Notes: generated by a model not told the origin, from the sequence alone. Shown: positions 42,918-54,316, numbered from the stretch's first letter. The stretch: DNA of 64,000 nucleotides from Caballeronia arvi (GCF_001544695.2 NZ_FCOM02000019.1:1-64000), one strand, 5' to 3'. Program-made: numbers and translations.

Positions 42918-44489
42918 TCAGGGTTTGTCCCGGGCAGGAAAAACCCGCTGCAAGCTTACGCGGACAAGGGTTCCGGTCAGCCGCGGACTCTCCTGATATA
43001 CATGGTCCTCGATCACGAGCGCGCCGCCGTGCATCGCCGCGATCTCCTTGACGATCGCAAGTCCGAGGCCGCTACCGTCGCCCTCGCGCCCGAGAATGCG
43101 ATAGAAACGCTCGACCACGCGCCCGCGCTCCGCCGCCGGAATGCCGGGACCGGTGTCTTCCACTTCGAGGTGAACGAGGTCGAGATCGTCGTCGTCGGTC
43201 CGCACGCGCACGGTGATGCGCCCGCCGGCGGGCGTGTAGCGGATCGCGTTGTCGATCAGGTTCGACAGCATCTCGCGCAGCATCACGACGTTGCCTTCCA
43301 CATCGACCGGAAACGGCGGCTCTTCATAGCCCAGGTCCATGCGCTTCGCGAGCGCGGCCTGCACCCAGTCGCGCACGGCGAGCCGCGCGAGCGTCGTCAG
43401 TTCGATGCGCGAAAAGATCTGCCCCGTCGCACGGTTCTCCGCGCGCGCGAGCGCGAGCAATTGCGTCACGAGCCGCGCCGCGTGCTCGGAACTCGTTGCG
43501 ATCTGTTCGAGCGAGCGCTGCACTTCCGTCGATACATCCTGGCGCATCGCCAGTTCCGCCTGCATGCGCAGGCCCGCGAGCGGCGTCTTCATCTGATGTG
43601 CGGCATCGGCGATGAAGCGCTTCTGGAACTCCATGTTCTGTTCGAGGCGCGTCAGCAGATCGTTGAACGACGCGACGAGCGGCGCGATCTCCGGCGGCGC
43701 GCGTCCCGCTTCGAGCGGCGAGAGATCGTCGGGACGGCGCGCGCGGATGTTCGACTGCAGCGCATGCAGCGGCGCGAGCCCGCGCGACAGCCCGAACCAC
43801 ACGAGGATGATCGCGAGCGGCAGGATCACGAACTGCGGCAGGATCACGCCCTTGATGATGTCGTTGGCGAGCTGGCTGCGCTTGTCGAGCGTCTCGGCGA
43901 CCTGCACGAGCACCGGCTGCGTAATGTCGGGATCGCGTCCGGGCGCGAGGCCGGGCACATCGACGGTCGTGTACGCGACGCGGATATCGTTACCGCGCAG
44001 CACATCGTCGCGAAATTCGACGATGCCCGGCTGAGGCCGGTCGTCGTCGTGCGGCAGCGGCATGTCGCGGTCCCCGCCGACGAGCTCGCCGCGCGTGCCG
44101 AGCACCTGAAAGAACACGCGATCGACGTTATCGGCGCGCAGAAAATCGCGCGTCGCGTCGGGCAGGCGCAGCTCGGCTACGCCGTTGACCGGCTGGATCT
44201 GGCGCGCGAGCACGTAGGCATCGGCTTCGAGCGCGCGGTCGAACGGGCCGTTCGCGATGGACTTCGCGACCAGATAGGTGACCGCGATGCTCATCGGCCA
44301 GAGAAGCAGGAGCGGCGCGAGCATCCAGTCGAGAATCTCGCCGAAGAGCGAGCGCGGATGCGCTTCGTCGTCGGGCTCGAGCTCGTCGGGCGGCGCGAAG
44401 GGATTGGCGTAGCGGGCGTCGCGTTCGGCGTCGGAATCGGCGTTCGCTTCCGTCTTGCGATGAGGTTCCGTGGTTGCGTGCGACGCCAT
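42918..44489 (-). CDS. Sensor histidine kinase, TctE/QseC-like (523 aa)
   Basis: An inner-membrane sensor kinase: helix at about 54-76, a periplasmic sensor part with RVFFQVLGTRGELVGGDRD (2CSK-like domain), a second helix at about 230-250, HAMP, then HisKA with the phospho-His in ADAAHQMKTPLAGL, and HATPase with NLIDNAIRYTP, DTGPGIP and GSGLGLAIV. It overlaps functionally with the regulator gene 10 bp away. TctE-type kinases often sense tricarboxylates or other acids; the ligand is unknown. Confidence 0.9.
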   Translation of the reverse strand: MASHATTEPHRKTEANADSDAERDARYANPFAPPDELEPDDEAHPRSLFGEILDWMLAPLLLLWPMSIAVTYLVAKSIANGPFDRALEADAYVLARQIQPVNGVAELRLPDATRDFLRADNVDRVFFQVLGTRGELVGGDRDMPLPHDDDRPQPGIVEFRDDVLRGNDIRVAYTTVDVPGLAPGRDPDITQPVLVQVAETLDKRSQLANDIIKGVILPQFVILPLAIILVWFGLSRGLAPLHALQSNIRARRPDDLSPLEAGRAPPEIAPLVASFNDLLTRLEQNMEFQKRFIADAAHQMKTPLAGLRMQAELAMRQDVSTEVQRSLEQIATSSEHAARLVTQLLALARAENRATGQIFSRIELTTLARLAVRDWVQAALAKRMDLGYEEPPFPVDVEGNVVMLREMLSNLIDNAIRYTPAGGRITVRVRTDDDDLDLVHLEVEDTGPGIPAAERGRVVERFYRILGREGDGSGLGLAIVKEIAAMHGGALVIEDHVYQESPRLTGTLVRVSLQRVFPARDKP

Positions 44490-44499
44490 GCGGCTTCAC

Positions 44500-45231
<732 letters not shown>

Positions 45232-45397
45232 CGTCGTGTGCGCCTTTGTACGCCATGCATGCGCGATGAAGCGCATCGGCATTGCCGGCACGATTCGTCG
45301 CCCGGCGCGGCGGTCTCCAGGTGTTTCGTGGTTTTTGCGCGGCTTGCGCGACGTGGAAAAAAAGCAGCGCCACGCCATACACAGCTTGCAAAAACTA

Positions 45398-45413
45398 CTG
45401 TTTTTTTATACAG
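45398..45413. promoter_or_regulatory. LexA (SOS) box of recA
   Basis: CTGT-N8-ACAG with a T-rich centre (CTGTTTTTTTATACAG), a perfect match to the LexA operator core, 103 bp before recA. It overlaps a likely promoter: TTGCAA at 45386 and TACAGT or TATACA about 15-17 bp later. Confidence 0.85.
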
Positions 45414-45515
45414 TGTCTGCGTGAGTGTAACGGCGGCTTTCGAGAAGCTCAAAGAGCAGTCGAAAAGCCCGTGAACACTGCCTCAGACGCCGTTCATCAT
45501 AGCAAAGGACGATTC

Positions 45516-46586
<1,071 letters not shown>

Positions 46587-46605
46587 ACGCTGAGCCTGAA
46601 GGACG

Positions 46606-47586
46606 ATGCAGACGCGCCGGTCCCGATCGAAGGCTGATACGGCGGATGAAGGAACTGGCGACAGTTCCGAATCTGCCGATCGCTACGAACGAAGCAGCGA
46701 ACGGCGTGGTGCATCGTCGAAGCAGGGCGGATTCGCGCGCAGTAGTAAGAAACGCGCCGACGCGAAGCCTTTTGCGTCGGCGCGTCGCGTTTTTGAGTCT
46801 GCCGATGCGGATGTCGATTCGAGCGCCCGCCGTATCGACGAGCAGGGCAACGCGAGCGATCGAACGGCGCGCCTCGAGCAGGCGCGCGCCTTGATGAAAC
46901 AGGCAGCCGAGCAGCCGAAGGCCGAGCGTGCTTCGAACAGTGCCATCCAGCCAGACTCCGCTTCCTTCTCAGACCCGTTCGAAGACGCCGATCCCTTCGA
47001 GCCCTTCGAACAATGCGCGCCCGTTGCGGCCGCGCCGAGCGCATCGGACGAATCGGTCTACAGCCGTTCCAGCCAGCGCAAGCGCAAGACGCCGGCAAAC
47101 GAAGCCAACAACCCCAAACGCCCGCAACGCTCGCTCAAAGGGCGTGCGCTTGCGTTTCTCTCGCGTCGCGAATACAGCCGCGCGGAGCTGTCCAGGAAGC
47201 TGCGGCCATACGTCGAAGAAGCGGATTCGCTCGAAAACCTGCTCGACAGCCTCGAGCGCGATGGCTGGCTCTCGAACCAGCGTTTCGTCGAAAGCGTCGT
47301 GCATCGGCGGGCCTCGCGCATGGGCGGCAGCAGGATCATCAGCGAACTGAAGCGCCATGCCGTCGGCGACGAACTCATCGGCGAAACCGCCGACAAGCTC
47401 GCGCAATCCGAAACCGCGCGTGCCCAGGCGGTCTGGGAGAAGAAATACGGCGTGCTGCCCGAAACGCCCGCTGAGCGGGCCAAGCAGGCGCGCTTTCTGG
47501 CCGCGCGCGGTTTCTCCGGCGGCACCATCGGCAAAATCCTCAAGGGTGGCGACGAAGACTTCAACGACGAATTCGTCGGCGACTGA
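46606..47586 (+). CDS. recX: RecX regulatory protein with long N-terminal extension (326 aa)
   Basis: The C-terminal 155 residues form a normal RecX domain (three-helix repeats; ALAFLSRREYSRAELSRKLRPY, LLDSLERDGWLSNQRFVESVV, YGVLPETPAERAKQARFLAARGFS). RecX binds RecA filaments and inhibits or modulates them. The first 170 residues are low-complexity, Ser/Arg/Glu-rich and probably disordered; most RecX proteins are about 150-260 residues. The start is the first ATG after recA, but a shorter product from a later start is possible. Confidence 0.93.
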   Translation: MQTRRSRSKADTADEGTGDSSESADRYERSSERRGASSKQGGFARSSKKRADAKPFASARRVFESADADVDSSARRIDEQGNASDRTARLEQARALMKQAAEQPKAERASNSAIQPDSASFSDPFEDADPFEPFEQCAPVAAAPSASDESVYSRSSQRKRKTPANEANNPKRPQRSLKGRALAFLSRREYSRAELSRKLRPYVEEADSLENLLDSLERDGWLSNQRFVESVVHRRASRMGGSRIISELKRHAVGDELIGETADKLAQSETARAQAVWEKKYGVLPETPAERAKQARFLAARGFSGGTIGKILKGGDEDFNDEFVGD

Positions 47587-47700
47587 TCGCAGAATTTCCG
47601 CCATTCCCGCACGCGCGTGCCATTCGGCAAGCGCATGCCCGGCTCGAAATACCCAATATGCTAAAATTCCACGGTTTTCCCGTACCGGCTCACTTCCAGC

Positions 47701-48339
47701 ATGCCTCTCTCGCCTCCCGCTCCCCGACAGTTGCGCCACCGTCGCGCGATTCGGCTGGAAGCGTTCGAGCGTGATGACGGCCTCTGGGATATCGAAGCCT
47801 GTCTAACCGATGAGAAGCCGCGCGACTTCCCGCTCACGACGGGTGTCCGGCTACACGGCCTGCCGATCCATGAACTCTGGCTGCGCATCACCATCGACCG
47901 CAAGCTCACCATCGTCGACGTCGAGGCGGCGTCCGACTGGTCGCCGTATGGCGGTCTGTGCGCCGAGTCCAATTCCGCGTATCGCAAGCTCATCGGCCTC
48001 AATCTGCTCCAGAGTTTTCGCCGCGAAGCCAACAAGGTGCTGCGCGGGACGGCCGGCTGCACGCATCTCACCGAATTGTGCGGCGTCCTTCCGACCGCTG
48101 CCGTCCAGGCATTCGCCGGCGACGTCTGGAAGATCGAAGACGGCAATCCTTTCAAGCAAGCCAACGAAGCAAACGCACCGCAGGACGAGCCGCCGTTTCA
48201 GCTCGGCCGTTGCCACGCATTGCGTTTCGACGGGCCCGCGGTCCAGGAGTTTTATCCGCGCTGGTTCGGCTACACACCTGCAGAACAGACCACACAGACG
48301 GAAACCGGCACAAAGGCACAAGACAGGCCGGAGACATGA
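47701..48339 (+). CDS. DUF2889 protein (212 aa)
   Basis: A DUF2889-family protein of unknown role: RHRRAIRLEAFERDDGLWDIEACLTDEKP, VRLHGLPIHELWLRITID, and the cysteine-bearing TAGCTHLTELCGVLP. The pattern is conserved in Burkholderiales between recX and sucC. There are no membrane spans. Perhaps cytoplasmic and metal-binding through the CTH motif, which is inference. Confidence 0.85.
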   Translation: MPLSPPAPRQLRHRRAIRLEAFERDDGLWDIEACLTDEKPRDFPLTTGVRLHGLPIHELWLRITIDRKLTIVDVEAASDWSPYGGLCAESNSAYRKLIGLNLLQSFRREANKVLRGTAGCTHLTELCGVLPTAAVQAFAGDVWKIEDGNPFKQANEANAPQDEPPFQLGRCHALRFDGPAVQEFYPRWFGYTPAEQTTQTETGTKAQDRPET

Positions 48340-48460
48340 TCCGCTTCGATGCGTGTAAGCACCGCTTGCGCGCACGCACGGCATTCCAATAAAGAATCGA
48401 AGAATCAGCGGTTCAAGCAAACAGAAGTTCACTCCAACTCTCAGACTGAAGGAATCACGC

Positions 48461-49627
48461 ATGAAGATTCACGAGTACCAGGGTAAGGAAATCCTGCGGA
48501 AGTTCGGCGTCGCGGTCCCGCGCGGCAAGCCCGTGTTCTCGGTGGACGATGCGGTCAAGGCCGCGGAAGAGCTTGGCGGCCCGGTCTGGGTCGTCAAGGC
48601 GCAGATTCACGCCGGCGGCCGCGGTAAGGGCGGCGGCGTGAAGGTCGCGAAGTCGATCGAGCAGGTCCGCGAATACGCGAACCAGATCCTCGGCATGCAG
48701 CTCGTCACGCACCAGACCGGCCCGGAAGGCCAGAAGGTGAATCGCCTGCTGATCGAAGAAGGCGCGGACATCAAGAAGGAACTGTACGTCGGTCTCGTGC
48801 TCGACCGCGTTTCGCAGAAGATCGTCGTGATGGCGTCGAGCGAAGGCGGCATGGATATCGAGGAAGTCGCGGAAAAGACGCCGGAACTGCTGCACAAGTT
48901 CGCCGTCGAGCCGTCGACGGGTCTGCAGGACAAGGACGCCGATGACCTCGCACGCAAGATCGGCATCCCCGATGCATCGATCCCGCAGGCGCGCGCGATC
49001 CTTCAGGGTCTCTACAAGGCGTTCTTCGAAACCGACGCATCGCTCGCGGAAATCAACCCGCTGATCGTGACCGGCGACGGCAAGGTCATCGCGCTCGACG
49101 CCAAGTTCAACTTCGATTCGAACGCGCTGTTCCGTCATCCGGAAATCGTCGCGTATCGCGATCTGGACGAAGAAGATCCGGCTGAAGTCGAAGCGTCGAA
49201 GTTCGACCTCGCGTACATCTCGCTGGACGGCAACATCGGCTGTCTCGTGAACGGCGCAGGCCTCGCAATGGCGACGATGGACACCATCAAGCTGTTCGGC
49301 GGCGAGCCGGCCAACTTCCTCGACGTCGGCGGCGGCGCCACGACGGAGAAGGTGACCGAAGCGTTCAAGCTGATGCTCAAGAATCCGAACCTGAAGGCGA
49401 TTCTGGTGAACATCTTCGGCGGCATCATGCGCTGCGACGTGATCGCGGAAGGCGTGATCGTGGCGTCGAAGGCAGTGGACCTGAAGGTGCCGCTCGTCGT
49501 GCGCATGAAGGGCACGAACGAAGACCTCGGCAAGAAGATGCTGGCGGACTCGGGCTTGCCGATCATTTCGGCCGACAGCATGGAAGAAGCCGCTCAGAAG
49601 GTCGTCGCGGCAGCCGAAGGCAAGTAA
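48461..49627 (+). CDS. sucC: Succinyl-CoA synthetase beta subunit (388 aa)
   Basis: ADP-forming succinate-CoA ligase beta subunit of the TCA cycle. N-terminal ATP-grasp domain (MKIHEYQGKEILRKFGV, VVKAQIHAGGRGKGGGVK), magnesium-binding EINPLIV, and the C-terminal Rossmann-like domain with NIFGGIMRCDVIAEG. Full length. The sucD start is 94 bp downstream and both genes are transcribed together. Confidence 0.98.
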   Translation: MKIHEYQGKEILRKFGVAVPRGKPVFSVDDAVKAAEELGGPVWVVKAQIHAGGRGKGGGVKVAKSIEQVREYANQILGMQLVTHQTGPEGQKVNRLLIEEGADIKKELYVGLVLDRVSQKIVVMASSEGGMDIEEVAEKTPELLHKFAVEPSTGLQDKDADDLARKIGIPDASIPQARAILQGLYKAFFETDASLAEINPLIVTGDGKVIALDAKFNFDSNALFRHPEIVAYRDLDEEDPAEVEASKFDLAYISLDGNIGCLVNGAGLAMATMDTIKLFGGEPANFLDVGGGATTEKVTEAFKLMLKNPNLKAILVNIFGGIMRCDVIAEGVIVASKAVDLKVPLVVRMKGTNEDLGKKMLADSGLPIISADSMEEAAQKVVAAAEGK

Positions 49628-49721
49628 GCGCATTCGCTTGCCTGCCTAAGAGAGCGTTCCACCAGATACGAATGGCGGCGCTGTGCTCATATAGCGACGC
49701 CAAACGAACAGAGGTCACTAC

Positions 49722-50603
49722 ATGTCGATTCTGATCAACAAAGACACGAAGGTCATCACGCAGGGCATTACCGGCAAGACCGGCCAGTTCCACACGCGCG
49801 CGTGCCGCGAGTATGCGAACGGCCGCGAAGCGTACGTCGCGGGCGTGAACCCGAAGAAGGCCGGCGAAGACTTCGAAGGCATTCCCATCTACGCATCGGT
49901 GAAGGAAGCGAAGGCTGAAACCGGCGCGACCGTTTCCGTGATCTACGTGCCGCCGGCAGGCGCCGCGGCCGCGATCTGGGAAGCCGTCGAAGCCGATCTC
50001 GATCTCGCGATCTGCATCACGGAAGGTATTCCCGTTCGCGACATGCTGGAAATCAAGGACCGCATGCGCCGCGAAAACCGCAAGACGCTGCTGCTCGGAC
50101 CGAACTGCCCCGGCACGATCACGCCGGACGAGCTGAAGATCGGCATCATGCCGGGCCACATCCACAAGAAAGGCCGCATCGGTGTCGTGTCGCGTTCGGG
50201 CACGCTGACGTACGAAGCGGTCGGCCAGTTGTCGGCGCTCGGCCTCGGCCAGTCGTCGGCGGTGGGCATCGGCGGCGATCCGATCAACGGTCTCAAGCAC
50301 ATCGACGTGATGAAGATGTTCAACGACGATCCGGACACGGACGCCGTCATCATGATCGGCGAGATCGGCGGTCCGGACGAAGCGAACGCCGCTTACTGGA
50401 TCAAGGACAACATGAAGAAGCCGGTCGTCGGCTTCATCGCGGGCGTGACGGCGCCTCCGGGCAAGCGCATGGGCCACGCTGGCGCGCTGATCTCGGGCGG
50501 CGCGGACACGGCTGACGCCAAGCTCGAAATCATGGACGCGTGCGGCATCAAGGTCACGAAGAACCCGTCGGAAATGGCTCGTCTGCTGAAGTCGGTTCTC
50601 TGA
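49722..50603 (+). CDS. sucD: Succinyl-CoA synthetase alpha subunit (293 aa)
   Basis: The CoA-binding alpha subunit. N-terminal Rossmann fold (VITQGITGKTGQFHT), the LLGPNCPGTI loop, and the phospho-histidine in MGHAGALISGG. Forms the heterotetramer with SucC and makes ATP from succinyl-CoA. A strong terminator follows at 50668. Confidence 0.98.
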   Translation: MSILINKDTKVITQGITGKTGQFHTRACREYANGREAYVAGVNPKKAGEDFEGIPIYASVKEAKAETGATVSVIYVPPAGAAAAIWEAVEADLDLAICITEGIPVRDMLEIKDRMRRENRKTLLLGPNCPGTITPDELKIGIMPGHIHKKGRIGVVSRSGTLTYEAVGQLSALGLGQSSAVGIGGDPINGLKHIDVMKMFNDDPDTDAVIMIGEIGGPDEANAAYWIKDNMKKPVVGFIAGVTAPPGKRMGHAGALISGGADTADAKLEIMDACGIKVTKNPSEMARLLKSVL

Positions 50604-50667
50604 TCGATGCGGGCAAGATACGCGAGGGTTTGGTACTCTTACTGATTCCTTTCGTATAAGTAAATCA

Positions 50668-50698
50668 AAGCGAGGGAGCGCTGCTTCCTCGCTTTTTT
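50668..50698 (+). terminator. Intrinsic terminator after sucCD
   Basis: AAGCGAGG (50668-50675), loop of 11 bases, CCTCGCTT (50687-50694), then TTTT. Classic Rho-independent signal, 12 bp before the TerC start. Confidence 0.85.
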
Positions 50699-50709
50699 CT
50701 TTTTGCCTC

Positions 50710-51420
50710 ATGCTTGAATTCTTTTCGACGCTCCATTGGGGCGCGGTCGTTCAGATCATCGTGATCGACATCCTGCTCGGCGGCGACAACGCTGTCGTGA
50801 TCGCGCTCGCGTGCCGCAATCTGCCTGATCAGCAGCGCACGCGCGGCATTGTGCTCGGTACGCTCGGCGCGATCCTGTTGCGCGTCGTGCTGATCGCCTT
50901 CGCGGTCATGCTGCTCGACGTGCCGTTCCTCAAGTTCGTCGGCGGCGTGCTGCTCCTGTGGATCGGCGTGAAGCTGATGCAGCCGGACCACGACGAGCAT
51001 CACATCAGTGCATCGGACCGGCTGTGGGCGGCGGTGAAGACGATCATCATCGCCGACGCGGTGATGAGCCTCGACAACGTGATCGCGATCGCGGGCGCGG
51101 CCGAGGCTGCGGACCCGCGGCATCGTCTTGCGCTGGTGATCTTCGGCCTGATCGTCAGCATTCCGCTGATCGTGTGGGGCAGCACGCTGGTGCTCAAGCT
51201 GCTCGACCGCTTTCCTGTCGTCGTGCTGCTCGGCGCGGGCTTGCTCGGATGGATCGCGGGCGGACTCATCATCGACGATCCGTTCGTCGACCGCTGGCCC
51301 GCGCTCAATACCGAGACCGTGGGTTATGCGGCGCGCGTTGCCGGCGCGTTGTTCGTCATCGCGGTGGGCTGGCTGCTCAGACGCCGCGCACTCGCCGATG
51401 TCAATCGTGCGGCGGGCTGA
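50710..51420 (+). CDS. TerC-family integral membrane protein, YjbE type (236 aa)
   Basis: Seven hydrophobic segments and the TerC signatures DILLGGDNAVVIALA and ADAVMSLDNVIAIAGA, each with the conserved Asp/Asn that probably coordinates a metal. The family exports or buffers manganese (Alx/YceF/MeeY-like) and is historically linked to tellurium resistance. A His/Asp-rich cytoplasmic loop (PDHDEHHIS) lies between helices 3 and 4. Regulation by manganese is known in relatives but no riboswitch can be pointed out here. Confidence 0.88.
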   Translation: MLEFFSTLHWGAVVQIIVIDILLGGDNAVVIALACRNLPDQQRTRGIVLGTLGAILLRVVLIAFAVMLLDVPFLKFVGGVLLLWIGVKLMQPDHDEHHISASDRLWAAVKTIIIADAVMSLDNVIAIAGAAEAADPRHRLALVIFGLIVSIPLIVWGSTLVLKLLDRFPVVVLLGAGLLGWIAGGLIIDDPFVDRWPALNTETVGYAARVAGALFVIAVGWLLRRRALADVNRAAG

Positions 51421-51528
51421 ATTCTCCTAGGCCGTTTGGCCGACTGCCCGTCGTCTCCCTCTCTGAATACGATCGAAGCGTCTGTCCGCATTGCGCGGCG
51501 GGGGCTTTTCGACTTTCTGGGAGCAGCA

Positions 51529-52119
51529 ATGACGACGATGGTGTGTGATGTGAGCGTGCCGCGCAAGCGGTGTGCATGGTGGTCCGGGCGCGCGCAGGCA
51601 GTGCTTTCGCGAGGCTTCACCTTGATCGAACTGATGATCGTGCTTGCGATCGTCGGCGTGATCGCGGCGTATGCGATACCCGCGTATCAGGATTATCTGG
51701 CGCGCAGCCGCGTGGGCGAGGGCATGGCGCTCGCGGCGTCGGCGCGGCTCGCGGTGGCGGAGAATGCGGCGAGCGGCGCGGATCTCGCGGGCGGCTATGC
51801 ATCGCCGCCGGGCACGCGCAACGTGGAGTCCATTCACGTCGACAGCGACACGGGACAAATCACGATCGCCTACTCGACGCGCGTAGCGGCGGCCGGATCG
51901 AACACGCTCGTGCTCGTGCCGTCGACACCCGATAACGCGGATACGCCGACCGCGCGCATCGCGCTCAGTCGCGGCGCGGTGCAGGCGGGGTCGGTGACAT
52001 GGGAGTGCTTCGCGGGCGCGAAGACTGCATCGTCGCTGCCCGCGCCGGGCGCGGGGCCGCTGCCGGCGCAGGTGCCGACGTTGCCCGCCAATCTGGCTCC
52101 GCCGGAGTGCCGTGCGTAA
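51529..52119 (+). CDS. Type IV pilin / prepilin-like protein (196 aa)
   Basis: A class III prepilin methylation motif: basic leader, then cleavage G-F in SRGFTLIELMIVLAIVGVIAAYAIPAYQDYL. The 27-residue leader before the cleavage site is longer than the usual 6-10. The mature protein ends with a disulfide-like pair (WECFAG ... PPECRA). The start at 51529 follows GGGAGC. The next gene is a PglL-type glycosyltransferase, a known pairing in which the pilin is the O-glycosylation target. The Pro/Ala-rich tail (LPAPGAGPLPAQVPTLP) before the last Cys is a plausible glycosylation site. Confidence 0.85.
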   Translation: MTTMVCDVSVPRKRCAWWSGRAQAVLSRGFTLIELMIVLAIVGVIAAYAIPAYQDYLARSRVGEGMALAASARLAVAENAASGADLAGGYASPPGTRNVESIHVDSDTGQITIAYSTRVAAAGSNTLVLVPSTPDNADTPTARIALSRGAVQAGSVTWECFAGAKTASSLPAPGAGPLPAQVPTLPANLAPPECRA

Positions 52120-52287
52120 GCGGGCAGAGTGCGCGAAGCGCGGCGGCAGGAATTACGTCGCCGCCGCGCCTTCGCGCGCGTCGTTTTTGCACGAAAGGCA
52201 GCGATTTCGTAGCAATTACGGCCGTTCGCCGGACAGCCGGGGCAAAGTTTTGTATAGTGCGCCGGTTGCCGACGTTCCCAGTCCCTC

Positions 52288-54093
52288 ATGCCCTCCCAAT
52301 ACGCGCGCTTTCTCTGCTTTGCCGTCCTATGCCTTGCGTTGACGTTCCCTTTCGCGGTCGTCAACCACACGTATCCGATTCCGACCTTCTACGCCGAGTA
52401 CAGCGCGCTTGCGCTCTATCTGGCGCTCGGCGCGACGGTCGCGCTGCTCGTGCGCGTATCCGAACCGAAAGTGCCGTTCGCATCGCCGGTCGTCGCGCTG
52501 ATGCCACTCGCGTTCGGCGTGCTGCTCGTCGCGCAGACGGTGCTGTTGCCGGTCGCGCAGCCTTCCATGAACTGGCTCGGCGGCGCCTTTCTGCTTGCGT
52601 CGTTCGTCGCGGTGCATACGGGCTTCGGATTCGTGCGCGCGGGCCTTGCGGAGAAGACGCTGCGTGTCGGCGCTGCCGCGCTGATGGTCGGCGGCCTGTT
52701 CGCGGTCTTCTGTCAGATCGTGCAGTTGCTGCATCTCGAAGTGAAGTTCACGCCTTTCGTGGTCGCGTACAACGTGATGATCGAAAGGCGGCCCTTCGGC
52801 AACATGGCGCAGGCGAACCATCTCGCGACCGTCATCGCGTTCGCGCTGGCGGCGGCGCTGTATTTCGTCCAGACGCGGCGGCTGCCGGTCGTGCTGTGGC
52901 TGATTCTGTCGGCGCTGTATTCGCTCGGGCTCGCGCTCACGGTGTCGCGCGGGCCGTGGCTGCAAACGGCGGTGATCGTCGTCGCCGGATTCTGGATGGC
53001 CTTCGTTCTGGGTCGCCCGATCGCATCGGAAGGCTTCGACGGGCCGGGCCGGCGCGATGTGCGAGCGTGGATCGTCCCGATCCTGCTTGCGATCCTGTTT
53101 TTCGCCGTGAATGCTGCCGTGCGCTGGGCGAATGTGCGCTACGACTTCGGTCTCGCGCAATCGGCGGCGGAGCGCATGCAGGACGCCAACCAGATCGCGC
53201 CGCGTCTCGCGCTGTGGAAGTACGGCTGGACGATGTTCAAGACTCATCCGCTGCTGGGCGTCGGCTGGGGCGAGTTTCCGCGCTATCAGTTCGATCTCGT
53301 GCGCGATCTTGGCGGCGTGGAGATTGCGAATAACGCACACGACATTTTCATCGACCTGCTCGCCAAGACGGGCGCACTCGGCGTGGCGATTCTGGTCGCG
53401 GGTGTCGTGTTCTGGCTGATTCGCGTGCTGCGCGCACCGCAGACGCCGGCGCGCATTTTCGCGCTGTCGCTGCTCGGCGTGCTGATGATGCACGCACTCG
53501 TCGAGTATCCGCAGCAATACATGTTTTTCTTGATGCCAGCGATGTTCATCATCGGTCTGTTGGAGACGCGGCCTTTGCGGCTCGTCGCGCGGCCGGTTTC
53601 GTATGGCGTCTATGTCGCGCTCGTGTTCGGCGGGCTCGCGGCTCTTTATCCGACGATGCGCGATTACAACCGCGCCGAAGTGCTTTATTACGGCGCGCGG
53701 CCGGCAGAGCAGTATCGCGAGAATCCTTCGTTCCTGTTCACGGCGTGGGGCGAGTACGGCGCGGCGACGCTTTTGCCGATCAACGCGCAGAACGTCGAGG
53801 AGAAGCTAGAGGCGCATCGGAAGGCGATTGCATTGTTGCCGGGCGAGACCGTGTTGCGTCGCTATGCCGTGCTGCAGGCGCTCGCCGGGCAGAAGGCCGA
53901 GGCGCTCGACACGATGGCGCGGCTCAAGATTTTCGCGATGCAGTTGCATGACTGGCCGAAGCAGCTTGCGGCCGTCTATCAGTTGATCGATGAGGCGGGC
54001 AAACCGCTCGAGTCGTTCAAAGCGGATCTGGCGAAGCTGTATGGCGTGCCGGCGGAAACCGAGACGCCTGCCGCGGAGGATGACGAGGAGTGA
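52288..54093 (+). CDS. PglL/Wzy-type oligosaccharyltransferase or ligase (601 aa)
   Basis: A polytopic inner-membrane protein with about twelve spans and the Wzy_C/PglL periplasmic loop: GNMAQANHLATVIAFAL, VSRGPWLQ, and the large loop with GVGWGEFPRYQFDLV and ANNAHDIFIDLLAK, where the conserved His lies. The C-terminal 150 residues form a soluble periplasmic domain. PglL enzymes transfer lipid-linked glycans to pilins or other proteins; immediate position after a pilin gene favours pilin glycosylation (TfpO/PilO-like). It originally faced moaC tail to tail, now separated by the ParA cassette. Confidence 0.88.
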   Translation: MPSQYARFLCFAVLCLALTFPFAVVNHTYPIPTFYAEYSALALYLALGATVALLVRVSEPKVPFASPVVALMPLAFGVLLVAQTVLLPVAQPSMNWLGGAFLLASFVAVHTGFGFVRAGLAEKTLRVGAAALMVGGLFAVFCQIVQLLHLEVKFTPFVVAYNVMIERRPFGNMAQANHLATVIAFALAAALYFVQTRRLPVVLWLILSALYSLGLALTVSRGPWLQTAVIVVAGFWMAFVLGRPIASEGFDGPGRRDVRAWIVPILLAILFFAVNAAVRWANVRYDFGLAQSAAERMQDANQIAPRLALWKYGWTMFKTHPLLGVGWGEFPRYQFDLVRDLGGVEIANNAHDIFIDLLAKTGALGVAILVAGVVFWLIRVLRAPQTPARIFALSLLGVLMMHALVEYPQQYMFFLMPAMFIIGLLETRPLRLVARPVSYGVYVALVFGGLAALYPTMRDYNRAEVLYYGARPAEQYRENPSFLFTAWGEYGAATLLPINAQNVEEKLEAHRKAIALLPGETVLRRYAVLQALAGQKAEALDTMARLKIFAMQLHDWPKQLAAVYQLIDEAGKPLESFKADLAKLYGVPAETETPAAEDDEE

Positions 54094-54120
54094 GGGAAAC
54101 GGTCAGGGTGCGGGCGGTAT

Positions 54121-54156
54121 GTGATCGCCGCCACCCAATCCCGCTTATTTCGCCCG
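54121..54156. repeat. Left direct repeat of the moaC 3' end
   Basis: This segment repeats 55787-55824, the last 12 codons of moaC. GTGATC and the 15-mer CCGCCACCCAATCCC (54128-54142) are exact; ATTTC, CCC and CGT follow with three small differences. It is the expected leftover copy if a cassette entered at the moaC 3' end. Confidence 0.6.
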
Positions 54157-54202
54157 TAGTGAAGTCACACCCAGTTTCCCGATTTGCTGCCTAAAAACAA
54201 GA

Positions 54203-54232
54203 TTGACATCACCCCGTAAGGCTCAATAGTAT
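54203..54232 (+). promoter_or_regulatory. Promoter of the ParA cassette
   Basis: TTGACA at 54203-54208 and TAGTAT at 54227-54232 with 18 bp spacing. An inverted repeat GATCA/TGATC lies just downstream (about 54244-54259), well placed for an operator or autoregulatory site. Confidence 0.6.
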
Positions 54233-54316
54233 CTCTCGCTCCATGATCAGACCATTGATCGGGAGCGGTGAGGCGTAGGCGACCTAAACAATAATCAAGG
54301 AACTCAGGGGTGCGAA

